This document shows positions 11,900-23,368 of a stretch of DNA of 64,000 nucleotides, piece after piece. A program made the position numbers and the translations under genes. The DNA is from Cryptomeria japonica (lineage: Eukaryota; Streptophyta; Pinopsida; Cupressales; Cupressaceae), in contig NC_081415.1 in assembly GCF_030272615.1 (NCBI RefSeq), forward strand, positions 623,039,740 through 623,103,739, given 5' to 3'. How positions within the stretch are numbered: the stretch's first letter is position 1; the number at the start of each line of letters is the position of its first letter. The notes below the pieces were generated by a model. That model saw nothing but the letters and a program-made list of their open reading frames with translations. It did not search any database and was not told where the DNA came from.

Positions 11900-14800
11900 T
11901 CCACAATTCTTATCGAGGAAACCAATGAATACAATGTGGGGACTCCTGAAAATCCTCATATCATACATCTGGCATCTCTTCTCACTCCAGAGGAACAGCC
12001 TAAATTTATAGAGTTCTTCCAGAAGCGTCAGATCAACTTCGCATGGTCATATGCAGACATGCCTGGGCTTGATCCTGATTTAGTCATGCATCACCTCACC
12101 GTAGCAGAAGGAGCCAAACCTGTCAAGCAGAAGCTTCGTAAGATGCATCCCCAGATTGCAGTGCTAGTCAAAACAGAACTCAAGAAACTCCTGGATGTTG
12201 GTTTCATTAGACCAATTGATTATGCAGAATGGATCTCCAATATTGTGCCTATCGGCAAACCAAAAGGGGGCATCCGCATTTGTACTGACTTCAGAGATCT
12301 AAATAAGGCCTGTCCTAAGGATGATTTCCCCCTACCAAATATTGACATCATAGTGGATCTAACAGCAGGACATGCCATGCTTTCACTCATGGATGGCTTT
12401 TTCAGGATACAATCAAATAAAGATCGCACCAGAGGACCAACATAAGACAGCCTTCATATGTCCATGGGGCACATATTGCTGGAATGTAATGCCTTTCGGT
12501 CTAAAGAATGCAGGAGCAACCTATCAAAGAGCAATGACCACCATCTTCCATGACATGATGCATACCATGATGGAAGATTATGTTGATGACTTACTAGCAA
12601 AATCACTCACTAGAGAAGGGCATCTCCACATCTTAGATAAAATCTTTGATAGACTGGAACAATACCATGTTCGACTCAACCCAAAGAAATGTGTCTTTGG
12701 AGTAACCTCTGGGAAGCTTCTAGGATACATTGTCTCAAGCAAAGGTATTGAGGTCGACCCAGCAAAGGTAAAAGCAATCATGGACATGCCACCTCCAAAG
12801 AATATCAGTCAGCTAAGGACACTACAAGGACGGCTTCAATCCATCCGAAGATTCATTGCACAATTGGCTGATAAGTGTCACCCATTCACACACTTGCTAC
12901 ACAAGAACATCCGCTTTCAGTGGGATGCCAGATGCCAACAAGCATTTCAGATGCTTAAAGACTATCTCATGAATCCACCATTGTTGATGCCACCAGATCC
13001 AAGTAGACCGTTGTTACTTTATATCTCAGCGACAAGTACAGCATTAGGTGTATTATTGGCACAACATAATGCAGAAGGCAAAGAGTGTGCTGTTTACTAC
13101 ATCTCTCGCACACTGGTTGGCTATGAACTCAATTACACACCTATTGAGCGAGCTTGCCTAGCAGTAATCTTAGCGGCCACTAAATTGCGGCACCATCTGT
13201 TGACACACAAGGTACAACTCATCGCAAAGATTGATCCACTCAAGTATTTACTCAGCAAAGCAGCATTGACAGGTCGCTTGGCCAAATGGGTAATGATTCT
13301 AAGTGAATTTGACATCGAGTATGTGGACCGTAAAGCTATCAAAGGGCAGGTCATTGCAGATCAGTTGGCCGATGCACCACTCATAGGCGATCATCCCCTC
13401 ATTTCCAATTTTCCAGATGAAGAGATATTCATGATCACAGAAGTACAACCATGGAAACTATATTTTGATGGTTCATACACTAGGCATGGCTCGGGGGCAG
13501 GCATTCTATTTATCACACCTCAAGGTGACAGCATCCCGAAGTCTTACAGGCTCACATTTGCATGCACAAACAACATAGCAGAGTATGAGGCTTTGATCAC
13601 AGGACTCAGGTTAGCCGTACAATGGAAATTACAAGAACTGCAAGTATATGGTGATTCCCAACTAGTCATTCGACAAGCAACAGATGAATATCAGACCAAG
13701 GATGATAAACTCATGCCATACAAGCAAATGGTGGACACTCTAAAGACATCATTCACTACTATCACTTTTGAGCAGATACCAAGAGATCAGAATCGAGCTG
13801 CTGACGCCATGGCTACCATCGCATCTCTACTAGATCTTCCACAAAATTCAACACGCTACGAGTTCTTGGTAGAACAGCTTTGGATTCCCGCTTATGATAT
13901 CCCTGAATCTGGAATGATATGTCGCCTTGTTGGTTCTGAATCCCCATGGTACGGTGAGTTCTACACCTATCTTCGCGATCATACCCTTCCTCCCAACCAA
14001 TCGAATAACCAACGTAAAACCTTCATTCGCCAAACTGCTCGATATACCATTATTGCCAAAACCCTATACCGACGCAATCTCGATGGTACTCTCCTTCGAT
14101 GTCTGGAACAAGATGAGATAACAAAGGCCTTGGAAGAAGTACATGAAGGAATTTGCGGGACTCACTCAAGTGGTCCATCACTAGCCAAGAAACTCCTGCG
14201 CAATGGATATTATTGGCCATCTATGGAAAAGGATTCCTACTACTTTGTCAGAAAATGCAAGAAATGTCAAATTCATGGTGACCTGATACATGCACCCACA
14301 CAAGAACTGCAACCAATCACAACACCATGGCCTTTTTGTCAATGGGGCCTTGACCTTGAGGGTAAGATTCATCCATCTTCATCCAATGGCCATAAATTCA
14401 TTATTACCGCCACCGAATATTTCACCAAGTCGATCGAAGCTGTTCCACTTACCCAAGTCACCGACAAGCAGATCGCCTCATTCATCCTCAACTACATCAT
14501 CTGCCGGTATGGTGTACCCATGTCCATCATCACAGATAACGGTCTTCCTTTCAAAAATCAGGATGTCCGTGAGCTTTGTGAGAAATTTCATATCCAACAT
14601 TGCTTTTCCACCCCCTATTACCCACAAGGCAATGGTCAGGTTGAAGCATCCAATAAAAACATATTGAGGATCCTAAAGAAGACAGTCAATGATGCCGGCC
14701 GTGATTGGCATGTTCAATTGAATCCAGCGCTATGGGCATATCAAACTAGCATTTGAACCCCTACAGGTGCAACTCCTTATTCATTGGTCTATGGTGCAGA

Positions 14801-15203
14801 AGCTATCTTGCCTATTGAGGTTGAGATACCATCCTTACGAGTTTCCTTGCATAAACTCATTGATGATGAAGCATACAGAGTCTCACGCCTTCAGGACTTA
14901 GAGTTACTTGATGAGAAGCGACAAGCTGCATACAATCACCTCAAAGCCTATCAGCAGCGCATGAGCAGAAGCTACAATCACCGAGTTAGATCTCGTACAT
15001 TTGAGGTAGGTAATCTTGTTCTTCGAGAGAATCCTCGCAACCAACCAAATAGAGAACATCAAGGCAAGTTTGAATCAAATTGGCTTGGCCCATATGTTGT
15101 CACTGCTGTATTCGGGTCCGGGGCATATCAGTTGGCTACATCAGAAGGAGAAGCACTTGCAGATCTAATCAATAGCATGCACCTCAAAAGGTTTTATACC
15201 TAA
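11900..15203 (+). pseudogene. Tat-2 RT, dual RNase H and integrase, broken
   Basis: RT starts near 11936, with VKQKLRKMHPQ and FRDLNKACPKDDFPLP; the catalytic YVDD is at 12579-12590. A single extra T in the T-run near 12399 shifts the frame; the next frame continues without loss to the end. A gypsy RNase H remnant (about 13000-13390) is followed by a second RNase H (13450-13830; KLYFDGSYTRHGSG, TNNIAEYEAL, YGDSQLV), the Tat hallmark. Integrase has the HHCC zinc region (HEGICGTH...CKKC, 14140-14270), a core with LDLEG, TDNG and GQVEASNK, TGA at 14754 where Arg fits, and a C-terminal domain ending KRFYT at 15203. No chromodomain follows. Confidence 0.92.
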
Positions 15204-15335
15204 GGTGTACAAGGCATTAGGCTCCCTTGCATATCAGAAAATACTAAAAACATTCAGAAAATGTCCTGAAGAAAATACAAAAACATTCAAAAAAGTAAAG
15301 GAAAATCATGCATCCAAAAGGTGAACAACCACTCC

Positions 15336-15390
15336 GGTGGCACCTTGGGTAAGTGCGATGGTGAAAACCTGGCAAACAGGTGCCACTTGT
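15336..15390 (+). promoter_or_regulatory. Conserved stem-loop after pol (Tat-2)
   Basis: GGTGGCACCT pairs with AGGTGCCACT about 35 nt later (9 Watson-Crick pairs plus one G-U), closing a loop with two small hairpins: GGT-GAAA-ACC with a GNRA tetraloop, and CCTG-GCAAA-CAGG (mutually exclusive over shared bases). The same block recurs in Tat-3 at 32508-32575, although that element has no pol. The function is unknown; packaging, RNA export and 3' processing are possible. Confidence 0.6.
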
Positions 15391-15543
15391 AAAGGCAATG
15401 GCTCCAGTATCTTTCAGGCTCGTTGCAATCACATTCATGCACACATACATCCATCCATCCCAACCATGGCTTGTTATTTGATCTACAATTAAGAAAGTAC
15501 TCCATGCGTCTAGCATCCCACCTTTTCATAGTCAGGTCTACAA

Positions 15544-15554
15544 ACTGGGGGCAA
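15544..15554 (+). promoter_or_regulatory. Internal purine tract ACTGGGGGCAA (Tat-2)
   Basis: ACTGGGGGCAA stands about 150 nt after the stem-loop and is found identically at 33237-33247 in Tat-3. It resembles the polypurine tract beside the 3' LTR (AGAGGGGCAAA), so it could act as a second plus-strand primer site. Confidence 0.4.
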
Positions 15555-17224
15555 TACCCTTATCCTATTGATGTAAGTGGATTCTACATTGTCTTATATG
15601 TCATTACGCTCTTCATTCAGGCAATCATCAGCAAAATCCAAAAACATTCAAAAATGACTCTCAAAATACCAAAAACATTCAAAATTGTTTCACAAAATCC
15701 AAAAAACATCGGAAAACCCATCAAAAATCACACAAAAACATGGCAACACCTTGTACATATTTATCCGATCAGATACAAAATAAACATTGACAACTACTCA
15801 CACACTGACCATTTACCAATCAAACCAACACAATCAACATCAACAATCAAACTGTCTTCAATAAGGATGCATCCTTCCTTACCAAAACAAAGACAAAAGT
15901 GACATTTTCTTTGACAAGAAAATTATGTTAAGCTATCAAATACTTGGTTGATTCGTGAGTAATTCATTTGTTTATCTGTATCAGGATCTTTTCAGCATTG
16001 TTTTGTATCGTTGTGCATTATTTCCGATGAAGTTCTGGGGCATGTACTAATGGTGTCTACGTGGGAAGTTCACCAAGCTACGTGATCTTATGCAAAATGC
16101 AGTCATAGATCACTACGGCTTGCTGACTACAGTGTATATCTCGACCATATGAGCATGAACCATTACCAAGGATCCATATTCTTTATTCTTTATGTATATA
16201 CTATTTGGTTGCAGGTACAATGCTCATTCTTTGGTTCCTCTTCCTCCAAATTGGATAAAGGTTTTATTTTCTTAGTACGGTATGAGCTTGTCTCAGGATC
16301 TGATCAGCCTAAGATCACGGAGGACGATCCAAGTCATGCACGAAAGGAGATAATCCTTGTCTGTTCTGCAAGCAATACTCTGGTCGACTTGACCCTTATA
16401 TCAAGTCGTTTGTATTAACTTGCTATATTAACACCCATGAAAGGAATACTCAGGTCATCTTGAATCATTGTGTCAAGATGCTTGTATTCTCTTCCAACAT
16501 TTTAAAGCTCAATGATGAAAATAGAGCACTATGGATCGTCATTTCACCTCATCTGTTTATACATTTGCATTCCGTTGCATGTCACCCATCCACTCATTCA
16601 TTCATATGTAGGCTTTTACATGCAAAAAATAACTAAAAGCTTGTCTTGGATACAAATCACGACCGAGTACTCTGATACATCATTAATGCATCATGCAAAG
16701 TCTTAAAAAACCTTGCATTCCTCATGGTCATATCATCATTGCATTTAGGTGCATCTTGCATTGCGACCATTCATGTCATGTTTAAACTTAAACATTGCAT
16801 ATAGTTCATTATTGACATTAGTTTTCATTAAACAAAATCATTTTCATCATTGCATCAATCATAAATAATTAGATTCATTCATGAGATTAACTTGTCTTTG
16901 TTTGTTTTAAATCATTTACTAAGCATTTCATCCAGTGTAAATTATCCATTATCATGTTATTAATCTTTTCACCATTTATCATTTTGCATACATTTCTTTA
17001 TATGCATTCATTCATTACTAAGTATCTTCTTATGCTCATTGTAAGATTCATTCACATTGCATTCATTATCATTACATTAAGGTGCAGTTATTATACTCAT
17101 TAGTTATAGTATCATCCCGTTATCATTTGTACTTACAAACATATTTTAAACGCATTTTAGATTCATAAGACCATTTGTTTACAAAACATTGGTTCATACC
17201 ATTTCATATATCCATTTTACATAT

Positions 17225-17397
17225 GCATTCATTTAGGCATCATCATATAAACACTTGTACTTTACATTTGTTTATCCATCTGCATTCATTTTAATATCAT
17301 CATATAAACACTTGTACTTTACATTTGTTTATCCATCTGCATTCATTTAGGCATCATCATATAAACATTTGTACTTAAACATTTGTTTATCCATATT
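17225..17397 (+). repeat. Three tandem copies of a 57-bp unit
   Basis: Units begin GCATTCATTT and contain CATCATATAAACACTTGTAC and CATTTGTTTATCCATCT. The first two are 57 bp and the third slightly altered. They lie in the spacer downstream of pol. Confidence 0.8.
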
Positions 17398-17908
17398 ACA
17401 TTTATCTAAAAAAACACATCTAGATGCATATTTATACATATACATCATTCATTCAAAACCATTGCATTGACATCATCACATAAATCGTCTTATCATTGCA
17501 TCGCAATAGGAAACACCATCAAAATCCTGTTCATAAACTCCAGCATAAGCATATATCCTCATCATGGCATTCCATACATAAAGCATTACATCACAAATCA
17601 AATACATCAATAAACACATCTAAACCTGCATTCATATGTCAGTATCCATCATCATAAAAACATGCATAAAAGAGACATCTCATCAAATGCATACATGTAC
17701 ACATATCCATCTAAGCAATAAAACATAATCATGCATAAATGTCCATACATCATCACATGCATAATCATCACAAATATGGGATCTCCTCATATATATCAAC
17801 TCATATATCCGAGTACAATGAAGTCTACAAAATCGGCTACCAAAGAGCCATCCAAGATACAGTCCAAAAATAGACAATGATACAATACATGTATGCAAAA
17901 ATGCTCTC

Positions 17909-19969
17909 TCAGATGCCGCTCTGGCCAGATGTTGTACCTGCCCCACCCCTACCTACTCCACCACTGGTACCGGCACCACTTGATCCATCTCTCCGTGGAG
18001 GCCTCATCGAACCCCCACTCCCTCCTGCATCTCCTGATCTATCCTGCCGCAAAGGACCCATCACTCCCCCATTGCTCTGCATCCTCTGTGATCGCTCAGA
18101 TCTCGCCTGCCGCATCTGGGTATAACTGAGAGCTCACTGGCTAATCGGTACCACCTACTCATATAACCCTCGCCAGTACTCTATCTCTGCCTGTGCTCGC
18201 CGTATCTCCCTCATAACCTCTCCTGAAGGCCCCTGTGCACCAGTCCGCACTCTCTCCTGCAGCTCCACCAATCTCTCCATCGCAGTATCTCTCTCCCGCA
18301 GCACCACTATCAGCTCTGACTCACGTGCAAATAGCTACACATCTCTAGCTGCTACCTCTGCCTCTAATCTCTCTACCCGGGTCTGCAAATAACCTATCAT
18401 GTGCTCCCGCAGATCCCCAGTAGCTCCCTCCCCCATGTCCATGGCTGCCGCACCTATATCATCCCCTCCACTAGGTCCCTCCCCTGCACCACCCTCCCCT
18501 ACACCTGTAGCCATTGGGATCTCTCTCTCCATCCCCCTCCCACTCAGCTGCACTCCTCCCTGCATCAAAGGACCCTGTGATATCTGCAGAGGTAGTCCAT
18601 CTCTCCCTCTCCGCTGCCTCGACATCCCCAAACCTCCTCCACCTCCTCCTAAATCTCCTCCTCCTTCATCTCCTCCTCCTCCTCGACCTCCTGCTCTCCG
18701 TCCTCGTCCCCGTCCCCTCTCATCCTCAAATGCTGGGATCGGCTCAACTGGGTCTGATATCCGTCGGATCAGGTGCGCCGCCCGATACTGTGTATACTCT
18801 GCTGTCACACCTGCATCCATGACCCTCGGTCGTAAGTCCCATGGCCTCGCCTGCAGTGTCCAGAACTCTGCCAGTGCCTGATCATACGGTAGCACTACAC
18901 CCCATACATACCGCTCTCGGATCACTCGTGCATACTCCCCTGATCCACTCGGTAGTCCCTGCTGTCGTCCAAACTGCCTCATCACCCATCCTGGCACCTG
19001 TCTCTCCACATGATACGAGGTCCTCCCAATGAGGAATCGGGGTATGAAGCAATACGGTAGTGCCTCCGCATCATCCTCCCATGGCTCACACTCCAAGTAT
19101 GGCCGCCAGATCACTGCATCTAGGTCATCCAATGCCTGCCGCCACCACTCTAGCTTCCCTAAGTGGGGCTGGCTCATCATACCACTATACATAAACATAT
19201 AGGGCTGGTCCAAGGCTCAGAATCTCAGACTCACTGGTCGAGTCACTGGTAAGTGCTCCCATGCCCACACATGCAGCAGCGTCATGCCCACTGCTAGCGA
19301 CCCCCGCCCTTTGTACACTACCTCGTGTAACTCCTGATACATGTGCACTAACACGCACGGCCCCCAGGCATATCGAGTCCCCTCAGTCACCATCATCTCT
19401 ATAACCTGTCCCCACCCGACCGCTAATCCATGTGACCGCCTGTCTGGACACAGAAGTCCTCCGACGATCCCTGACAATACTGGTGGAAGGGGCTCATATA
19501 GTGCTGCTATATCCTCCCATGCGATCGAGCCATCATCGATGTATACATCCTCATCAAAAATCCTCTGGCAAGACACCGTCCCCCAAGATCGATCATATGT
19601 CACCAGCTGCCCCCGAATCGAAATCCGAAGGATACGCCACACGTCCTCTAAAGTCACCGTCATCTCGCCCTGGGCCAGATGGAACGTGCACGTCTCACTA
19701 TGCCATCGCTCTGCCAATGCTGTGATCAGGCCGTGATTCATCTGAATCACGGGCATATGCATCACCTCGTAGAGGCCAGTAGCCGCAATACAATCAATCT
19801 CTATCTGCATCAATCGATCCCGCAATCCCTGTGTCGCGGGGTGGCGCTCGCGTAACTGCAACACGCGCAAATCCTCCTGCACATAGACATTCATCCAACC
19901 ACCATCAGTTGTTTTGTTATCAAACTTTTTTAAGTTTAAACCTAGACTATCATCAGATACTTTGATCAA
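17909..19969 (-). pseudogene. Antisense plant mobile domain (PMD) gene of Tat-2
   Basis: About 687 codons in one minus-strand frame. The N-terminal PMD shows LITALAERWHSETCTFHL and GEMTVTLEDVWRILRI (residues 81-116), then CFIPRFLIGRTSYHV and MRQFGRQQG, the family of Arabidopsis MAIN and MAIL1. A Gly/Arg-rich region (GRGRGRRAGGRGGGG), a coiled-coil-like helix and an Arg/Ser/Gly-rich tail follow. Stops at 19217 (TGA), 18335 (TAG), 18155 (TAG) and 18134 (TGA) break it; the last two align with Arg in the Tat-3 copy. The gene is GC-rich against AT-rich surroundings. The true start is uncertain: TATGTGCAG near 19885 resembles a 3' splice site, so a 5' exon may exist. Retroelement PMD proteins have no proven role; countering host silencing is a guess. 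Confidence 0.88.
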
Positions 19970-20162
19970 GTATCTTCGGGTCTCAACAGGTAAGCAATCA
20001 TGGCCGCCTAGACTTCAACAGGCATTTATCCTAACAAATGACCTAAGTCTCATCGGGCTGCTATGGTTCAAAACAACTCCCACTTCACCTCCCCATCCAT
20101 CAATCGTTAGGCATCAGGAGATTTATTTTGTCCGAAACTGGAGCATCTCGTTATCCTAAGTC

Positions 20163-20472
20163 AAAAGCACTATTTTATCTACAATAGCGCTAGTTCTACA
20201 CAATAGCGCTACAACAAAACCAAAAGCGCTAAAACTGCCATACAATAGCGCTAAAAAACCAAAAGCGCTAAAAACGCTATACAATAGCGCTATTCCAAGA
20301 CAATAGCGCTCAATTAACCCTACGATAGCGCTAATTTATCAAAAGCGCTCAAACTAGCCTACAAAAGCGCTAATTAATAGCCAAAGCGCTCAAATTAGCC
20401 TACAAAAGCGCTATTGCGGCACAATAGCGCTAATTCATGGAGCAAAAGCGCTAAAAACCTAGTTCCAGCGCT
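20163..20472 (-). repeat. Array of 16 AGCGCT motifs in antisense leader
   Basis: Sixteen copies (15 AGCGCT, one AGCACT), on + mostly preceded by CAAT or CAAA. Read on the minus strand they are AGCGCTATTG or AGCGCTTTTG, the same motif as at 5312-5582. The array lies upstream of the minus-strand PMD gene, so each array is in the leader of one transcript in the same orientation relative to transcription. Confidence 0.9.
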
Positions 20473-20990
20473 CTTGCTCCGACTTGACTTGGACTCAGCT
20501 AAAAACCTACTAAAAATGCCTAAAAAGGAAGTTTTTGACTTTGCATACCGCTGGTCCATAGTCGGCTGGGCGCTAGAATCGTCGCACTCGCTCAAATCGG
20601 TGCTCGGTGATCGGAAACGGCATCGTAGCTCCTCCTTGCTCCTCCAAATGTCACTGTCAGAGCTCTCGTTTTCAATTGGTCGCGGTCACAAATGATCCTA
20701 TTTTCACCCCTTTCACCCCATTTATACCCCCCGCCGTCACCGTAACTTCGCCCCGCTCATCGCCGTGGTCCCCGTGAACTTCCCGAGCCCCCCATTTCTC
20801 CATGTTTTTCCCGTTTTCTTCTATTTTTCCCCAGTATACCTAATTTCTTTTTTTTTATCACCTCGCCAATTTTCATTCTTTTTCGAGAGATCGCCCGGTT
20901 TTTCAAAAATTTTCGGCTCATCTCTTGAGGGGGCATACCACCTATTAAATTTACATTTTATGGGGCATTTCTTCACACCTATTTTTCTTT
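20473..20990 (+). other. Tat-2 3' non-coding region, possible antisense promoter zone
   Basis: Contains a CpG-containing block (20560-20790), then T-rich sequence and two G-rich words, GAGGGGGCAT near 20926 and TGGGGCATTT near 20960, both also present in Tat-3 at about 37018 and 37050. A promoter for the minus-strand PMD gene should lie here; I see no convincing minus-strand TATA box. Confidence 0.5.
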
Positions 20991-21026
20991 CTTTGAAACG
21001 ATGCGATAAACTGCACCGTCTCAAAG
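20991..21026 (+). promoter_or_regulatory. Hairpin abutting the Tat-2 polypurine tract
   Basis: CTTTGAAACGATGC and GCACCGTCTCAAAG form a 14-position stem with 12 pairs and an 8-nt loop (GATAAACT). The 3' arm runs into the purine tract. The same 36-nt structure is at 37071-37106 in Tat-3, with a G-C pair here replaced by A-T there. Confidence 0.65.
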
Positions 21027-21035
21027 AGGGGCAAA
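21024..21035 (+). promoter_or_regulatory. Tat-2 polypurine tract
   Basis: AAGAGGGGCAAA directly precedes the 3' LTR TGTAG. It is the plus-strand primer for reverse transcription and is shared with Tat-3 (37104-37116). Confidence 0.85.
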
Positions 21036-22471
21036 TGTAGTCACATAAATCTGTCCATTTTAATTAAATGAATATTTCGTATTTATTTGATTAAAAATCC
21101 ACTAGCCATCAATTAATTAAATTAATATTTAATTAATTAATCCCCAAACATTCTTCTATTAATTAAATAAATTATTCAATTTATTTTAATTAATTCATTA
21201 AATCCAATTCAAATCAATTAAATAAATAAAATCAATTTATTTAATTAAATCCCCCTTTTCCTCTTTTAAATAAATTAACATTTATTTAAATCATTTTAAA
21301 TCCCCACCCCACTTGCATTTTCCTACAAATGCAACTTGCACACATTTATTGAAATAAATGAATTTTTATTTTAATAAAATCTTATTTTCCCTCATCCACC
21401 AAATCCACTTGCAAAAATCTAATCCCCTTCTAGATTCTTCTAACCCTTTCCTAATTTGCCTAATCCATCCCCTAAATATTGTCACATTCCTAAGCAAACG
21501 GAAGTCACTTCTCAAATGGCCCAAAGTCTTGGATAACCATTGAAGGTTTTCAACCTTCAACCACCAAAAACCCCAAAGTCTTTGAAAACCATTAAAGGCT
21601 TCCAACTTTCAACCACTTAATCCACAAAGTCTCCAATAACCATTAATGGTTAACCCAAACCCTCCTACATGGTTAAAACATTTGTTTTGACTCAACCTCC
21701 ACCCAACCCAAGGGTCTCATCAGGTCATTAATGCTTTGACCATGATTATCTCTTAATCATTTGCACATAGGTTTATTCTTAGATTAATTCCTAATCCAGT
21801 GGGTAAATCCTAATTTAGGCTTGACCCTTAGCCTTTAGATAACCATGAGGTCTCCTCAGGCCTTTAATGCCTCCAACCTCTTCTCTCAACCCAATCTTAT
21901 GTTGACACTTGTCACCATTTCATTGGTGCAAATTGTGCACATGGATTCCCAACTTTCAAGCTTGACCCTTGATTAAACCTTTCAATCCTGGCCATCCATT
22001 GCTCCATTTTTCCTATAAATAGAGCCCATTCCTTCATAATTCAGATCCTGAAAACTTGTAAGCATTTAGACTATAGCCATTTTAGAGAGCATTTAGCATA
22101 GCATAACTAAATATTGTCTTTTTGGTAAAATCAATCATTTTAGCATTAAAAATAGATTTTCATTTCATGTTTGGAGCTATTCTACAAATCTCAATCCTCC
22201 ATAAGCATCCATAGTGCAAAAAGCTGCTGAGAGCTACACTATTTTGGAACTTGGAGAGGAGAGGAACAAGGGAGAAGGAGCTAATATCATGCTATGAGAT
22301 AGTTGGAGATATCTCATTGTCTTTACTTCTTTAGTTAGATTCATTAGCATGTTTTTAGTGTCTCCTTTGGAATGCCTTCATGTTTTAGTTTTTGATTGAT
22401 TAACTCTAACATCTTGTGTGTTTTGTGTTGTTTGATCTTAGACTAACATTGTGTCATTTAGGAGGGCATCA
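21036..22471 (+). repeat. Tat-2 3' LTR
   Basis: 1436 bp, TGTAGTC to GGGCATCA, the same length as the 5' LTR, with only scattered substitutions by eye. It contains the matching TATAAATA at 22014-22021. The exact duplication GAACC follows. Confidence 0.95.
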
Positions 22472-22476
22472 GAACC
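22472..22476. repeat. Tat-2 target site duplication, right (GAACC)
   Basis: Exact repeat of 3774-3778. The Copia-1 linker/RT frame continues from here. Confidence 0.95.
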
Positions 22477-23368
22477 AACATCTGTTATTGAGGCATGTGA
22501 AGATAAATATTGGATTAAAGCTATGGAAGATGAATTAGAACAAATTGAAAAGAATAATACATGGACATTGGTTCCCCGACCTAAAGACAAAAATGTAATT
22601 AGAACTAAATGGGTATTTAGAAATAAACTTAATGAAGATGGTAAGGTAATCAGAAACAAAGAAAGATTAGTGTGTAAAAGATATTCATAGAAACAAGGAA
22701 TTGACTACAATGAAACCTTTGCACTGGTAGCTAGAATTAAGGCAGTCAGATTATTTCTTGCATTTGCAACACACAAGAACTATAAAGTATATCAAATGGA
22801 TGTAAAATGTGCATTTCCAAATGGTGATCTTGAAGAGGAAGTTTACATTGAACAACTTGATGGATTTTCATTGACAAATGATAAAGATATGGTTTACAGA
22901 TTAAGAAAAGCTTTATATGGATTGAAGCAAGCTCCTAGAGCTTGGTATGCTAGATTAGACAAGTATCTTTTGAAGCTTGGTTACACTAAAGGTAATGCTA
23001 ACAACTACTTATATTTCAAAGTGGCTAATGAAGACATATTGGTTATTGAAGTTTTTGTTGATGACATCATTTTTGGAGGAGAAGATGGATTGTGTAAAGA
23101 CTTGCTAATAAGATGCAGGAAGAATTTGAAATGTCTATGATTGGGGAGATAAAATTCTTTTTAGGATTGCAGATTTCACAGATTGATAAAGGTATATTGA
23201 TATGTACAAAGGATTTTCGGGTATCTACAAGGCATAAAAAATCTTGGTTTATGGTATACTAAAGATGAAAATTTTGATTTATGTGCATACACCGATGCAA
23301 ATTGGGTAGGAGATATAGATGACAGAAAGAGCACCACCGGTGGGGCATTCTTTCTTGGTAGCAGATTG
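22477..23368 (+). pseudogene. Copia-1 reverse transcriptase and start of RNase H, broken
   Basis: RT_2 family of copia elements: NNTWTLVPRPKDKNVIRTKW, then YQMDVKCAFPNGDLEEEVY, LYGLKQAPRAWYARLDKY and the catalytic FVDD at 23054-23065. A TAG falls after RYS near 22688 where Gln fits. After the FFLGLQIS region (23160) the text jumps to GIKNLGLWYTKDENFDLCAYTDANWVGD, so roughly 90 codons of the RT-RNase H connection are missing. It is cut at 23368 by LARD-4; the rest is at 55743-56137. Confidence 0.88.

Larger units (their letters stand above)
15391..17908 (+). other. Tat-2 non-coding spacer between pol and PMD gene
   Basis: AT-rich spacer with A-rich repeats (AAAAACATTCAAAA type) at 15230-15310 and 15620-15740, then about 1 kb of CATTCAT/GCATCAT-rich sequence from 16700. 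No frame in it looks like a gene. A similar A-rich then CAT-rich order is seen in Tat-3 (33250-34400). The 3' end of the antisense PMD transcript, including any poly(A) signal, should lie in the right part. Confidence 0.6.
3779..22471 (+). mobile_element. Tat-2: Tat-clade Ty3/gypsy element with antisense PMD gene
   Basis: A complete 18.7 kb element with two 1436-bp LTRs (TG...CA), a perfect 5-bp duplication, primer site, polypurine tract and gypsy domain order (gag, protease, RT, RNase H, integrase). Two RNase H-like regions follow RT, the second of the type with LYFDGS and TNNIAEYEAL, which marks the Tat clade. No chromodomain is seen after integrase. A 2-kb GC-rich PMD gene lies antisense between pol and the 3' LTR. 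LTRs of equal length with about a dozen differences by eye suggest a fairly recent insertion, yet the genes carry many stops. Confidence 0.95.

Noticed and set aside
18399-18881. Plus-strand 160-codon Pro/Ser-rich frame
   Set aside because: Antisense shadow of the Gly/Arg-rich part of the minus-strand PMD gene; only the minus frame has family motifs.
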